A stretch of 64,000 nt of DNA from Pseudomonadota bacterium (GTDB lineage Bacteria > Pseudomonadota > Gammaproteobacteria > Pseudomonadales > Pseudohongiellaceae). Numbering within the stretch: position 1 is the stretch's first letter; every line of letters starts with the position of its first letter. The notes beneath the pieces were generated by a model. That model had not been told where the DNA came from and ran no database searches. It saw nothing but the letters and a program-made list of their open reading frames with translations. The stretch lies in the NCBI GenBank assembly GCA_027621405.1, contig JAQCBT010000008.1:1-64000 (forward strand). The letters are read 5' to 3'. The position numbers and the translations under genes are program-made. Positions 51,731 through 61,201 of the stretch are shown here, one piece after another.

Positions 51731-53491
51731 TTATCGGCAGGGCCGGACCGCCTTGTGCAGCACTTCCCGTAGTTCAGCATGCAGGAACGGTTTCTTCAGG
51801 AAACCGTTCATGCCCAATTTGGCCATTTCTTCGGGGCTTTCTGACACCACATTGGCCTTCACGGCAATGACCGGAGTCTTCGCCTTGATGCCATGCATGG
51901 CACGTATCCGGCGAGCCGCAGAGACACCATCCATCACTGGCATTTGCAGATCCATAAAAACGGCACTGACTTCGTGATTTCCCATGTAATCCAGGACTTC
52001 ACGCCCGTTGGACAGAGTGACTACCTCATGCCCGTCTTCCTCGAGCATCCTGCACAAGACCATACGATTTACCGCATTGTCATCCGCGACGACAATAGAC
52101 AGTTGGGGAAGCTGATGTTCGTTTTCCCTCTTTGGTCGCTTCAGTGGCGCAGGACAGGCATCCAGGGGCAGAAACACGGTGAAGGTGGTTCCGCGGCCCG
52201 GCATGGAATCGACCATGATCTTGCCCTTCATGGCGTTCACCAGCTTCTTGACGATCGTCAGCCCAAGCCCGGAACCGCCAAACTTGCGCTGGGTCGAGAC
52301 GCTAGCCTGTACGTAGGGTTCAAACAGGCTGGCCAGGGCATCCTTGGCGATACCGATTCCGGTATCGGCAATCTTGATGCGTATGCGTTCCAGTGAGGTA
52401 TCGACGGTTATGGATATCTCTCCGCTATTGGTAAATTTAACAGCGTTCCCAACCAGGTTGAGAATGATTTGCCGCAACCGGGTCGGGTCACCCTTTACCC
52501 AGGTTGGAATATCATCTTCCAATATCACAGTGAACTTGACGCCCTTCTCACGAGCCTGAAAATTAAGCGCCGCAGTGGTCGTCGTCACCAGTTCACGCAA
52601 GTCCACCGGAATCTCTTCCAACTGGATGCTGTCTGAATCGAGACGAGACAGGTCCAACACGTTATTAACCAGTTCCATCAGGGTTTCACTACTGCGAAGC
52701 ACTACGTTCACGAGTTCCTGCTTCTTCTCCGACAGTCCGCCGTCTCGTTGCAGCAATTGGGAGGCACCGATGACGCCATTCAGCGGTGTTCGAAGTTCGT
52801 GACTCATAGCGGCGAGAAACGTGGCCTTGGCCTCTTCTGAGCGCCTCGCTTCAGCTTCGGCAAGGGCGCGGTCATGCACCTCCTTTTCCAGCAGGCTGAC
52901 TGCCGAGCTAAGGCGTTGCTCGGCATTATGCTGACCAGTGCGAAATACAAAGATTGCCCCGGTTAACATGATGAGCACCATGGTGGCTTCAAATGCCAGG
53001 GTAAGCGGTTGTATGCCGATCTGTCCTGGACCAAATTCAAATACATAGCCTGTGGAGTGCAGCCAGGCGAACAACCAAAGGGTGATACCACAGACTACCG
53101 CCCACACCACACCGGCCAGTCGTCCCGACACAAGGGTGCCAATGGCTGGCAGGCACAACAACCATGCCCAGGTATGACCACCCAGGCCAACCGTCAGCAT
53201 GGCCATTACCATGACAGCGAAGAAGGCAATAATCGACAGATTGGACGCCAGTTGCTGATGACCAGTATAGGCCTGTACGTAGAGACTGATGATCAGCACA
53301 ACGATGGCAGCTGCGATATAGAGATTGTCGCGCTCACCACCGGTAAAGTAATTGGAAACGATCAGGGCCAGGGCCACGGGGACGACGCAGAAAATGGTGC
53401 TGGCGAGTGTGCGTCGCTCACGCAGGTTGATCAGGCTGGCGGTTTCAGGGTCCAGGCCGCCATTCCAGAGAAATCGCAGGTGCTTGATCAT
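51731..53491 (-). CDS. Membrane hybrid histidine kinase with atypical receiver
   Basis: The 586-residue protein has five or six N-terminal membrane helices (residues about 30-190), a HisKA domain with H-box FLAAMSHELRTPLNGVIG near residue 232, a HATPase domain with NLVGNAVKFTNSG, DTGIGI and GGSGLGLTIVKKL, and a C-terminal receiver (VVADDN, FMDLQMPVMDG, FLKKPF). In the receiver the usual LTAN motif is VKAN, so the conserved switch Thr/Ser is Lys. The likely phospho-Asp and the late Lys are kept. It lies 221 bases downstream of hemH on the same strand. Signal unknown. Confidence 0.93.
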   Translation of the reverse strand: MIKHLRFLWNGGLDPETASLINLRERRTLASTIFCVVPVALALIVSNYFTGGERDNLYIAAAIVVLIISLYVQAYTGHQQLASNLSIIAFFAVMVMAMLTVGLGGHTWAWLLCLPAIGTLVSGRLAGVVWAVVCGITLWLFAWLHSTGYVFEFGPGQIGIQPLTLAFEATMVLIMLTGAIFVFRTGQHNAEQRLSSAVSLLEKEVHDRALAEAEARRSEEAKATFLAAMSHELRTPLNGVIGASQLLQRDGGLSEKKQELVNVVLRSSETLMELVNNVLDLSRLDSDSIQLEEIPVDLRELVTTTTAALNFQAREKGVKFTVILEDDIPTWVKGDPTRLRQIILNLVGNAVKFTNSGEISITVDTSLERIRIKIADTGIGIAKDALASLFEPYVQASVSTQRKFGGSGLGLTIVKKLVNAMKGKIMVDSMPGRGTTFTVFLPLDACPAPLKRPKRENEHQLPQLSIVVADDNAVNRMVLCRMLEEDGHEVVTLSNGREVLDYMGNHEVSAVFMDLQMPVMDGVSAARRIRAMHGIKAKTPVIAVKANVVSESPEEMAKLGMNGFLKKPFLHAELREVLHKAVRPCR

Positions 53492-53712
53492 AGAGGTAAT
53501 GTTGGGCGTTTGTTGCTGTTTTCTTTTAGTTGGAGCTTTTCTTACAAGCTTTTCCTACAAGGCGACGCGACCTGGCCCTTGTGGCATTTTCCCTCGATGT
53601 CAGACCGCCAAACCGATGCGCGCTCCGAGTCCGCAACCCTAGCACAAATACTACGCCACAATAAGTGACCGCGTGATGAATACAAGAAAGTTTTCGATAA
53701 AGTGCCGGTGAC

Positions 53713-54747
53713 CTAATCGGTACCGTTGAGGTGGTTGCTGGCTATCTCGAAGACAGCGCGAAACCAGGCTGGATTGTCATTGAGATTTGGCACCAGGACG
53801 AATTCACGGCCTCCGGCCTGTTCGAACTCGTGGCGGTATTCCTTACCAATCTCGAACAGGGTTTCCAGACAATCACTTATGAAAGAGGGAGTGACCACGG
53901 CGAGGCGCTCGACCCCCTTCTCCCGTAAGGCCAGGATATGTTCATCAAGATAGGGCTGGGTCCAGGGTAAGGGTCCGAATCGAGACTGAAAGGCCATGGA
54001 ATAGAATGCCGGATCCCAACCGAGACTCTCGGCAATACCCCTCGTAGTCTGCACACATTGCATACGGTAACAGCGACGGTTTTCGCTTCGAACCTGTTCA
54101 CAACATTCACCGAATCGACACACCCCCGCCTTGTCAGCTTTCAGGATAGTCTTCTCGGGCACCCCGTGGTAACTGAAGATTACGTGATCCACGGCATCGG
54201 TGGAGAGTTGCTGGCCAAGCAAGCTGACCCAGGCCTTGATAAACGCCGGTTCCTGGAACAGATCTTCCACGAAATGCAGTTGCGGCTGACTCTTCCACTT
54301 GCGCGCAGCCTGCTGCACGGCGTGGAAAATGGACTCGGTCGTTGCCGACGAATACTGTGGAAACATCGATAGCAGGACTATTCGCTCCACGCCTTCAGCC
54401 TCCAGTTCCGCCATCACTTCACCGACAAGTGGCGAACTGTATGCCATCGCATTGCGAACCAGCACAGTCTCCTGTGCCTCATCGAAATTCGCCTGCACAG
54501 ATTGCTGCATGCGGTTTGCATAGACCTGCAGGGGCGAGCCTTCATCCATCCAGATACTGGCATAATCCTTCGCCACCCGCGGTGCCCGGAATGGCAGGAT
54601 AATAAAGTTTCGTAGCAACCAGCGCGCAACCGGATTGAAGTCAAATACGAACGGATCGGCAAAGAAGCGTCGGTAGTAGCGACGCAGACCGGCAGGAGTT
54701 GGGGAAGCGGGCGTTCCCAGGTTGAGTAAAAGAATTGCCTGTTTCAT
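53713..54747 (-). CDS. hemH: Ferrochelatase
   Basis: The 344-residue protein starts MKQAILLLNLGTPASPTPAGLRRYYRRFF, the ferrochelatase opening. The catalytic histidine is in VIFSYHGVPEKTI near residue 195, and the conserved glutamate lies in PSFISDCLETLFEI near 275. A cysteine-rich segment CRFGECC...CYRMQC follows the histidine, as in many proteobacterial enzymes. It inserts Fe2+ into protoporphyrin IX at the end of haem synthesis. Divergent from alaX across about 180 bases. Confidence 0.96.
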   Translation of the reverse strand: MKQAILLLNLGTPASPTPAGLRRYYRRFFADPFVFDFNPVARWLLRNFIILPFRAPRVAKDYASIWMDEGSPLQVYANRMQQSVQANFDEAQETVLVRNAMAYSSPLVGEVMAELEAEGVERIVLLSMFPQYSSATTESIFHAVQQAARKWKSQPQLHFVEDLFQEPAFIKAWVSLLGQQLSTDAVDHVIFSYHGVPEKTILKADKAGVCRFGECCEQVRSENRRCYRMQCVQTTRGIAESLGWDPAFYSMAFQSRFGPLPWTQPYLDEHILALREKGVERLAVVTPSFISDCLETLFEIGKEYRHEFEQAGGREFVLVPNLNDNPAWFRAVFEIASNHLNGTD

Positions 54748-54925
54748 TGATCTTGTCCCGGGGCGTCCCTGCTTGACATCGTTGATGTACTACGCCGGCT
54801 CAAGAGTCAGAGATCACTGGCGTAGCGCGCAAGTGTACGGGATACGCCGCCTAAATTCAGCTCTCACCGTTGAGTATTGTGAGGCGATTTGGCAAGCTTT
54901 GTCGGGCAAGCCCAACGGAGGTCCC

Positions 54926-55648
54926 ATGACAGAAGAATTATTCCGGGAAGATGCCTATCTCACTCACTGTGAGGCAAGGGTAGTAATGGTAGACGGCCAG
55001 AGTCTGTTTCTGGATCGCACAATATTTTACCCGGAAGGCGGTGGGCAACCGGGAGACACCGGCAACCTGCTGCTTCCCGATGGCAGCCGAATCAATATTA
55101 TCAACACCCGAAAAGACCCGGAAGGCCGCGGTATCTGTCATGTTCTGGAGGTGGAGGCAATCGCTCCCGCCGAGGGAGATATGGTGACAGCTGAGATCGA
55201 TTGGGATCGTCGACACAAACACATGCGCATGCACAGCTGCCTGCATCTCCTTTGTTCACTGGTAGAAGGTGGAGTCACCGGCGGCTCCATCTCCCAGGAG
55301 AAGAGTCGACTCGATTTTGATCTGCAGGACACCAGCCTGGACAAGGAATTTCTGACCAGGGAATTGAACCGCCTGATCGAGGAAGATCATGCACTTGCCA
55401 GCAAATGGATTTCCGATGATGAACTGGCGCAGCAACCCGACCTGGTTCGAACCATGAGCGTCAAGCCTCCCTCTGGTGAAGGGCGAGTCAGACTCATGGA
55501 AGTTGAAGGTGTTGATCTGCAACCCTGCGGTGGAACTCATGTCCGCAGCACCGCTGAAATTGGCGCCGTGCGCGTCAGCAAGATTGAAAACAAGGGTAAG
55601 CACAACCGCCGCATCAACATTCTGTTTGAGGGAGGTATAAGCCCTTAG
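54926..55648 (+). CDS. Alanyl-tRNA editing protein (AlaX-like)
   Basis: ATG 54926 (MTEELFREDAY), with ACGGAGG seven bases ahead, gives 240 residues; the ORF-track start at 54722 adds 68 residues that overlap the hemH start region. The zinc-site motifs of the AlaRS editing domain are complete: His103 and His107 in MHSCLHLL, Cys201 and His205 in CGGTH. FYPEGGGQPGDTG near residue 35 is the conserved substrate loop. It hydrolyses Ser- or Gly-tRNA(Ala) in trans and belongs to the medium-length AlaX group. Confidence 0.94.
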   Translation: MTEELFREDAYLTHCEARVVMVDGQSLFLDRTIFYPEGGGQPGDTGNLLLPDGSRINIINTRKDPEGRGICHVLEVEAIAPAEGDMVTAEIDWDRRHKHMRMHSCLHLLCSLVEGGVTGGSISQEKSRLDFDLQDTSLDKEFLTRELNRLIEEDHALASKWISDDELAQQPDLVRTMSVKPPSGEGRVRLMEVEGVDLQPCGGTHVRSTAEIGAVRVSKIENKGKHNRRINILFEGGISP

Positions 55649-56475
55649 CAGCAACCCCAATGGCAGTGCCGTAGTACAGATCAGCTACGGTAATCCTGTC
55701 ATCACAGCTACATATATAGCGACAACAGAAAGGAGACCTAATCCGTAGCAGCCTCTCCCCTCCTTTCTTGTGTATCTAGTCTCGCCAATTCGCCTCTTAC
55801 AGTCGAGGGTGGAGTCTTCAGACTCTATCACCCCTGTACGACTTGCCAAGCGTTGCCCGGACTGACGTTATTATGAGTCGGGTCGCCTGATTATCAGGCA
55901 CGCAGCAGACAAGTTTTCTGTGTCACCCCACCGCACAAGACCGTCTCAATAAAACCATAAGGTGGACTATTTTGCCGAGGGATAAATGGGATCCACCATT
56001 GCCAATTCGCATAAGCAGCGAGGTCAAGCATCACGATTAGGAGCAAGGAATGAGCGAAGTAGCTACCAGTGTCACAGGTTAGATCGCCTTGCCCGACGAA
56101 TACAATAAACGCTGAAGCAATCTAATCAAGCTCTTGAATTGCCAGCATATACGCTTCTGTCACTGCAAGCTGCGGAGATTGACATGTGTCCTCGAGTAAT
56201 TGCGAGTAAAGCCGCAAGCTACAGTATTGGAAAAATTCATACGGGCTTCTCCACCGAGGAGTACTACACTTAACATCATGCAACAAAACCAGTCAGGGAA
56301 TCAGCTGTAGAGCAAGCTGGTATGAACGGTAAAACCACATGCTATCTCAACAGTATCGATAATGCGTCTGCCATGACCGCAAAGCGAGAGATATGCATAG
56401 GCCACCGACAAGTCCAGCTCATTGAGACCCATACAGCACACTATTACCAGAATCAGGGCAACAGGGTGTGACCAC
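55649..56475. other. Long intergenic region between alaX and the GGDEF gene
   Basis: These 827 bases, the largest gap in the window, lack any convincing gene. An AGAAAGGAG/CTCCTTTCT nine-base inverted repeat lies near 55727-55768 and a CCGTAG/CTACGG stem near 55669-55690. The composition is more AT-rich than the neighbours. The 60-residue minus-strand frame at 56301-56483 has no visible ribosome site or family. Confidence 0.5.
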
Positions 56476-57477
56476 GTGAACATACTGATATTGGATGATA
56501 GTTTCGCAGCACGCGAAAGTGTAAAACGCTCATTGCAAAACTTGGGTGCGAAAACTTATTTCACCGAAGCGGAATCGGTCGATCGTGCTCTCATGTACTG
56601 TAGTTCCACTCAATTCGATGTCATTTTACTCGACTATGGATTCTCCCCCCACGATGGCGTGGAGTTCTTGCTTGAATTGCAAAAAAACGGAATGTCCAAC
56701 CACAACGCCATCCTCATGATGAGCGAAGTGGAAGATGATGAAATTGCCATGCGCTGCATAGAAGCAGGTGCCCACGACTTTCTGTTCAAGAAGGACATTA
56801 CCGAAAGCCGGCTACGGCGAACTATTTTTCAGGCATCCAAACGCTTCGAGCTCGAAAACGAACTTAGGAAGAGTTTTCAGCAAGTAAAGAAGCTCGCAGA
56901 GAGAGACCCCCTCACCGATCTGGCGAATCGCTATCTGTTTGAAGAGTCCTTCAAAATTGCACTGGCAAACAACAAACGCAATGACAGCTACCTGAGCCTC
57001 ATGGTTTTCGATATCGATGACTTCAAGTTGATCAATGACAACTTCGGACATTTCACCGGTGATCAGTTGCTGGTAAAACTAAGCAACAGGATTTCATCTT
57101 GCCTGCGCGGTAACGAATTATTTGCCCGTCTCGGTGGCGACGAATTCGCTATTGTGCTCACTAATCAGGATGAGATCCACAACAGCACTAACATAGCCAA
57201 GCGCATCGCGAATGTGTTGCAACTGCCTTTCACTGTAGACAGGCATGAAATCAAGGTTACCATCAGTGTGGGTATCGCAATCGCTTGCAACTGCGTGACG
57301 ACACCGGAGGAATTGCTCAAACAGGCAGATATTGCCATGTATCGCTCAAAGCGCAGGGGACGCGGCAAAATCAGCTTCTTCGAGGACGAGATGCAGCAAT
57401 CAGTGGAACAGCGCCTGCGTATGGAGACCGGCCTGGTCAGGGCGATACGTGAGGGGGAGTTCGTTATGTTCTACTAA
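56476..57477 (+). CDS. REC-GGDEF part of a REC-GGDEF-EAL protein, ended by an in-frame stop
   Basis: I choose GTG 56476 (MNILILDDSFAARESV) because the receiver domain begins there. The receiver (residues 1-120) has LILDDS and phospho-Asp in DVILLDYG. The diguanylate cyclase domain follows with RDPLTDLANR, DIDDFKLINDNFGH and an intact LGGDEF; the allosteric RxxD site is RGNE. Residue 333 is followed by TAA at 57475, in the middle of the motif that opens EAL domains (FVMFY-stop-PIL, where Gln is expected). The same frame continues for 248 codons. As written it would be a c-di-GMP synthase regulated by phosphorylation. Confidence 0.85.
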   Translation: MNILILDDSFAARESVKRSLQNLGAKTYFTEAESVDRALMYCSSTQFDVILLDYGFSPHDGVEFLLELQKNGMSNHNAILMMSEVEDDEIAMRCIEAGAHDFLFKKDITESRLRRTIFQASKRFELENELRKSFQQVKKLAERDPLTDLANRYLFEESFKIALANNKRNDSYLSLMVFDIDDFKLINDNFGHFTGDQLLVKLSNRISSCLRGNELFARLGGDEFAIVLTNQDEIHNSTNIAKRIANVLQLPFTVDRHEIKVTISVGIAIACNCVTTPEELLKQADIAMYRSKRRGRGKISFFEDEMQQSVEQRLRMETGLVRAIREGEFVMFY

Positions 57478-58221
57478 CCCATTCTCTTTAGCGAGGATCT
57501 CAAGCTGCGCGGCTTCGAAGCCCTGATACGCTGGCAGACGGCAGACGGCATGGTGCCACCCAATGATTTTATCCCAGTCGCCGAGCAGAGCCACAAGATG
57601 ATCGACATCGGGCGCTGGATTATTCGTGAGACCATTAGCCAACTGGCACAATGGCAGAAACAGGGCCATCGGGATCTTGTCGTCTCCGTCAACATATCTG
57701 CAATGCAGTTCTCTGACGACTCATTGCCGGAATACGTAGGCGAGCAATGCCGAGAGTTCGAGTTAAGCCCACAGTACCTCGAGTTCGAATTGACCGAGAC
57801 CGCCCTTATCGACAAACCAGAACGCAAGCGCCGTTTCATCGATCGCCTGCGCAAACTGGGAGTAAGCATCGCTCTTGATGACTTCGGTACCGGCTACTCG
57901 TCCGTCTCCCACCTTAAACTATTCCCCATCGATACCGTAAAGCTTGATCGTCTCGTGCTGCCCGAGGCTGATAGTGACAATCGCGATATCCTGCTCTTCA
58001 CGGCCCTCGCCCAGATGTTGAATACCCTGGGTATGAAGACCGCAGCGGAGGGCGTGGAAACCGCTACCCAGGAGGCACTCTGCAAGAGCCTGGGTATCAC
58101 GGAGTTGCAGGGCTATTACTATTCCAGACCTCTCATCGCTAAAGAAGCCATAAAATTTTCGCAGCAAGGTTGGCAGGCTTCTGTTCCAGCACAGGACGAG
58201 CCTCGGGCCGGGATGCACTAA
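57478..58221 (+). pseudogene. EAL phosphodiesterase domain separated by one stop codon
   Basis: This is the direct in-frame continuation after the TAA. The EAL domain is otherwise complete: FEALIRW, VNISAMQF, EFELTETAL, LDDFGTGYSS, TVKLDR, AAEGVET and LQGYYYSRPL. The first possible restart, GTG 57550, lies after the EAL motif, so a reinitiated protein would miss a metal ligand. Only readthrough would give an active enzyme. A single CAA-to-TAA change explains the break. Confidence 0.85.
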
Positions 58222-58654
58222 TCCCAAAGGCAAACCTATTGCGCCCCGGAAACCATGCATCTCCCGCGATGGCTGTACTTTAGGCACAGGAGCTACTTTC
58301 AGCCCCATCATTAACTGGATCTGGCTGAGGCTGCGCAAGTTCGTGGTGTTACCGAAAGTGTTACCCTGAAAACCGCGGATCCTACCCCAAAAACGGGCTT
58401 TCAATAGTCGATAACTAGCTTCTGCAGGCCAGAAGACACTTGGGGTTGTGATAATCAGGAACTGAAATTCCGAAAATCCCGAATTCCTTCGTTTGGTCGA
58501 CAATCTGAGTAACTTCGTAACATTTTGTCAAAAAAAGGGCTGCATTCACTCGAAAAACGCGTACACTAGCTTGATAGTTAAAGCTGTAAACAGATCATCC
58601 TGATCTCGACCCCAATTCCAATACTCGTTAACAGACAAACTTAGGGAGCTCTTC
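58222..58654. other. Intergenic region before the redoxin-cytochrome fusion gene
   Basis: These 433 bases show no gene. A TACACT box at 58562-58567 could be a -10 element for the downstream gene, though no good -35 is seen. AGGGAG precedes GTG 58655. ORF 57919-58503 on the minus strand is a shadow of the EAL gene and this gap. Confidence 0.5.
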
Positions 58655-60499
58655 GTGAAAAAATCTCTGCTTTTGATCATGTCCACTGCTATCGCGGGCT
58701 TTAGCGCCAGCGCCATGGCCGGTGAACGTGTTGGTGATTTCGCCCTGATCGATCATTTAGGCGCCCAGCACCACATGGCCTGGTATGACGACCAGCAAGC
58801 CGTGGTAATCCTGCCCCAGGGCGTGGACAGCACCGACCAGGCAGCTCTGGATGCGCTACAGGACCTGCGCGCCAGGTACGAGCAGCAAGGCGTAACCTTC
58901 TTCCTGCTGAATCCGGGACTGCAGACAGACCGCGATGCGGTTGCAGCAGATCTTGCCGAACTGGGCGTGGATTTGCCCGTCCTGATGGATGATACCCACC
59001 TCGTGACAGAGTCCCTGGGGGTTACCCGCATGGACGAAGTGATTGTCTTCGATCCCAGATCTTTCGAAATCAGCTATCGCGGCCCCATCCAGGCGGCGAC
59101 TGAAGCAGCTATCGATGGTCTGCTTAATGATGAGCGCGCCGATCTGGTAGCTGTTGCCGGCACTGGCAGCACTATCGCCAACAACATGGCCGAACATGCC
59201 TCTCTCTCTTACGTGAACGACATTGCGCCAATCATCGCGGACAACTGTGCCGAATGTCACCGCGAAGGCGGAATCGCGCCCTTCGCCATGGATAGCAGCC
59301 TGGCAGTACAAGGTTGGTCGCCGATGATTCGCGAGGTGGTATTAACCAAGCGTATGCCACCTGGCCAGATCGATAACAAGGTCGGCCACAAGATGAAGAA
59401 CGAAATGAACCTCAGCGATGAGGAAATGCAGAAGCTGGTGCGCTGGGTTGATGCCGGATCGCCTGTGGATGGCGATACAGATCCATTGACCGCTCTGACC
59501 TGGCCGGATACCAAGTGGACTCTGGGTGAGCCCGACATGATCGTGAAGATCCCCGCGACTACCGTGCCTGCCACCGGGGTTGTGGATTACAAGGACATCG
59601 TTGTTGAACTGGACCTCGATGAAGAGCGCTGGGTACGCGGCAGCGAAGTCGCTCCGGGTGCGCCGGAAGTTCTGCACCACATCATTACGACTGTAGTACC
59701 CCCGGGTGGTGGTGAAGATCCCCAGGCCCTGTTCCTGCAAGCGATCAACAGCCTGCCGGAAGACCGCGCTGCAGCGATTCGCGCCGAGATGTTTGCCGCG
59801 GTAGCAGCAGGCGAACAACCCAACATCGACAAGATCTTCCGCGACAACCCGGAGATTGATGTAGGCGCCCTGCTTGGCGGTGGCGGTCCCGATCAGGCAT
59901 CTATCGCTGGCTATGCGCCAGGTAACTCGGTCTCCCTGAATCCCGAAGGGGTTGGCGGTCGCCTGGTACCCGGTACCAAGCTAAGCTTCCAGATGCACTA
60001 CACCACTTCCGGTAAAGAGCAGACCGACGAAACCGAGATCGGCATCTACTTCTACCCTGAAGGTTATGTCCCTGAAGAGCGCATGGGTGGCGGCGTTGGT
60101 AATGCCTTCACAATCGCGATTCCCGCGGGCGCCAAGGACCACGAGATGGAGCTGGTTACTTACATCAAGAACGACTCGGAAATTCACAGCCTGATGCCGC
60201 ATATGCACTTCCGCGGCAAGCGCATGAAGTTCACTGCTGTGTATCCTGATGGTTCAGAGGAAGTGATCCTGTCGGTGCCAGCCTACTCCTTCAACTGGCA
60301 GCTGGCTCACGAACTGGCAGAGCCGCTGGCGGTGCCGGGTGGTACGAAGATTGTAGCTGTTGGCGCCTTCGACAACTCTGGCCAGAATCCCTATAACCCC
60401 GATCCAAGCATCGAGGTAAACTGGGGTGAGCAGTCCTGGGAAGAGATGTTTATGGGGTTCTATTCATGGAAAGAACTCAACCAGGGCGGCGACGATTAG
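58655..60499 (+). CDS. Secreted redoxin / cytochrome c / copper-monooxygenase-like fusion
   Basis: The gene starts at GTG 58655 with AGGGAG nine bases ahead. The 614-residue product has a signal peptide ending SASAMA, then a thioredoxin-like (AhpC/redoxin type) domain at about residues 25-165 that lacks a visible CxxC. A single haem c motif CAECH is at 198-202 in YVNDIAPIIADNCAECHREGG. The C-terminal 300 residues resemble the copper type II ascorbate-dependent monooxygenase fold, with candidate ligands in VLHHII (His341, His342) and MPHMHFRG (His516, His518). The product would be a periplasmic redox protein. A strong terminator follows. Substrate unknown. Confidence 0.85.
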   Translation: MKKSLLLIMSTAIAGFSASAMAGERVGDFALIDHLGAQHHMAWYDDQQAVVILPQGVDSTDQAALDALQDLRARYEQQGVTFFLLNPGLQTDRDAVAADLAELGVDLPVLMDDTHLVTESLGVTRMDEVIVFDPRSFEISYRGPIQAATEAAIDGLLNDERADLVAVAGTGSTIANNMAEHASLSYVNDIAPIIADNCAECHREGGIAPFAMDSSLAVQGWSPMIREVVLTKRMPPGQIDNKVGHKMKNEMNLSDEEMQKLVRWVDAGSPVDGDTDPLTALTWPDTKWTLGEPDMIVKIPATTVPATGVVDYKDIVVELDLDEERWVRGSEVAPGAPEVLHHIITTVVPPGGGEDPQALFLQAINSLPEDRAAAIRAEMFAAVAAGEQPNIDKIFRDNPEIDVGALLGGGGPDQASIAGYAPGNSVSLNPEGVGGRLVPGTKLSFQMHYTTSGKEQTDETEIGIYFYPEGYVPEERMGGGVGNAFTIAIPAGAKDHEMELVTYIKNDSEIHSLMPHMHFRGKRMKFTAVYPDGSEEVILSVPAYSFNWQLAHELAEPLAVPGGTKIVAVGAFDNSGQNPYNPDPSIEVNWGEQSWEEMFMGFYSWKELNQGGDD

Positions 60500-60520
60500 T
60501 TCTGAGTCGGCGTAACTCAA

Positions 60521-60553
60521 CAAAAAAGGCGACCTCCGGGTCGCCTTTTTTGT
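60521..60553 (+). terminator. Rho-independent terminator
   Basis: AAAAAAGGCGACC-TCC-GGGTCGCCTTTTTT is a perfect stem with A- and T-tracts, 22 bases after the fusion-gene stop. Confidence 0.93.
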
Positions 60554-60597
60554 TAGTTACTTTCTGGGCGCTGGTCTATTTCACGCGCTGCGTCGTT

Positions 60598-60656
60598 GTC
60601 AGTGTGCTCAGTCGGTTGCGTATGGTCACATACGCGCCCTCCTTGCGCGCACTGAC
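60598..60656. repeat. Nested palindrome, REP-like
   Basis: GTCAGTGTGC (60598-60607) pairs with GCGCACTGAC (60647-60656) through one G-T wobble, and GCGTATG-GTCA-CATACGC forms a perfect inner stem. The unit lies in the 345-base gap 60500-60844, which shows no gene besides this and the terminator. Confidence 0.6.
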
Positions 60657-60844
60657 GCCTAGCAGCACGCAAAATATCCTCAGCGCTACAGCCCGCAGTC
60701 CGCAATTCTTTTCCTCAAATGGCTTGGCATTCAACAGTCTTTAGATCTGCGTTCTCAGTTGGGTTGGAAGCAAAGATACTACTGGGAGCGAATTTCGGGG
60801 CGATGAACTTAGCTGGGTTGATCGTGGTGGGTAGGAGTGGAGCT

Positions 60845-61018
60845 CTATTCTGAGCGGTCTTCGCTGAAGCCGGGGCCTTCTGATTCGTCAGAGCTTGCGG
60901 TGTTCTGGGTCATTAGCTGTACCAGCTCATCGCGGCTGATCCAGTCCAAATCCCAGTGTTGAGTACGGTGCTCTTTCACCTTCTCGATGTGTATATTGGA
61001 TTCGCGCTTTTCGCTCAT
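60845..61018 (-). CDS. 57-residue acidic protein (not in ORF track)
   Basis: ATG 61018 is preceded by AAGGAGACTTCGAC, a strong ribosome site. The product begins MSEKRESNIHIEKVKEHRTQ and continues HWDLDWISRDELVQLM with an acidic Ser/Glu tail (SDESEGPGFSEDRSE). It has no signal or membrane helix. The composition and clean start support a real gene. I do not recognise a family. Confidence 0.6.
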   Translation of the reverse strand: MSEKRESNIHIEKVKEHRTQHWDLDWISRDELVQLMTQNTASSDESEGPGFSEDRSE

Positions 61019-61173
61019 GTCGAAGTCTCCTTACTCGGGCATATCAGTTGTCGCAATTCATAGAGTTGTGTCCTGGGAATAGACACGGCTCGAAACCTGA
61101 TTCGGATTCATTCGCCGAGAAATCGGGGTCGAGCCACCCTGATGCTTTGATTCTTTAACTATTCCTGACTTAT

Positions 61174-61199
61174 AAAAAAACGCCGCTGACCTCTGCGGC
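61174..61199 (-). terminator. Rho-independent terminator of the amidohydrolase gene
   Basis: On the minus strand GCCGC and GCGGC arms with an eight-base loop are followed by seven T. It begins right after the stop codon at 61202. Confidence 0.75.
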
Positions 61200-61201
61200 T
61201 C

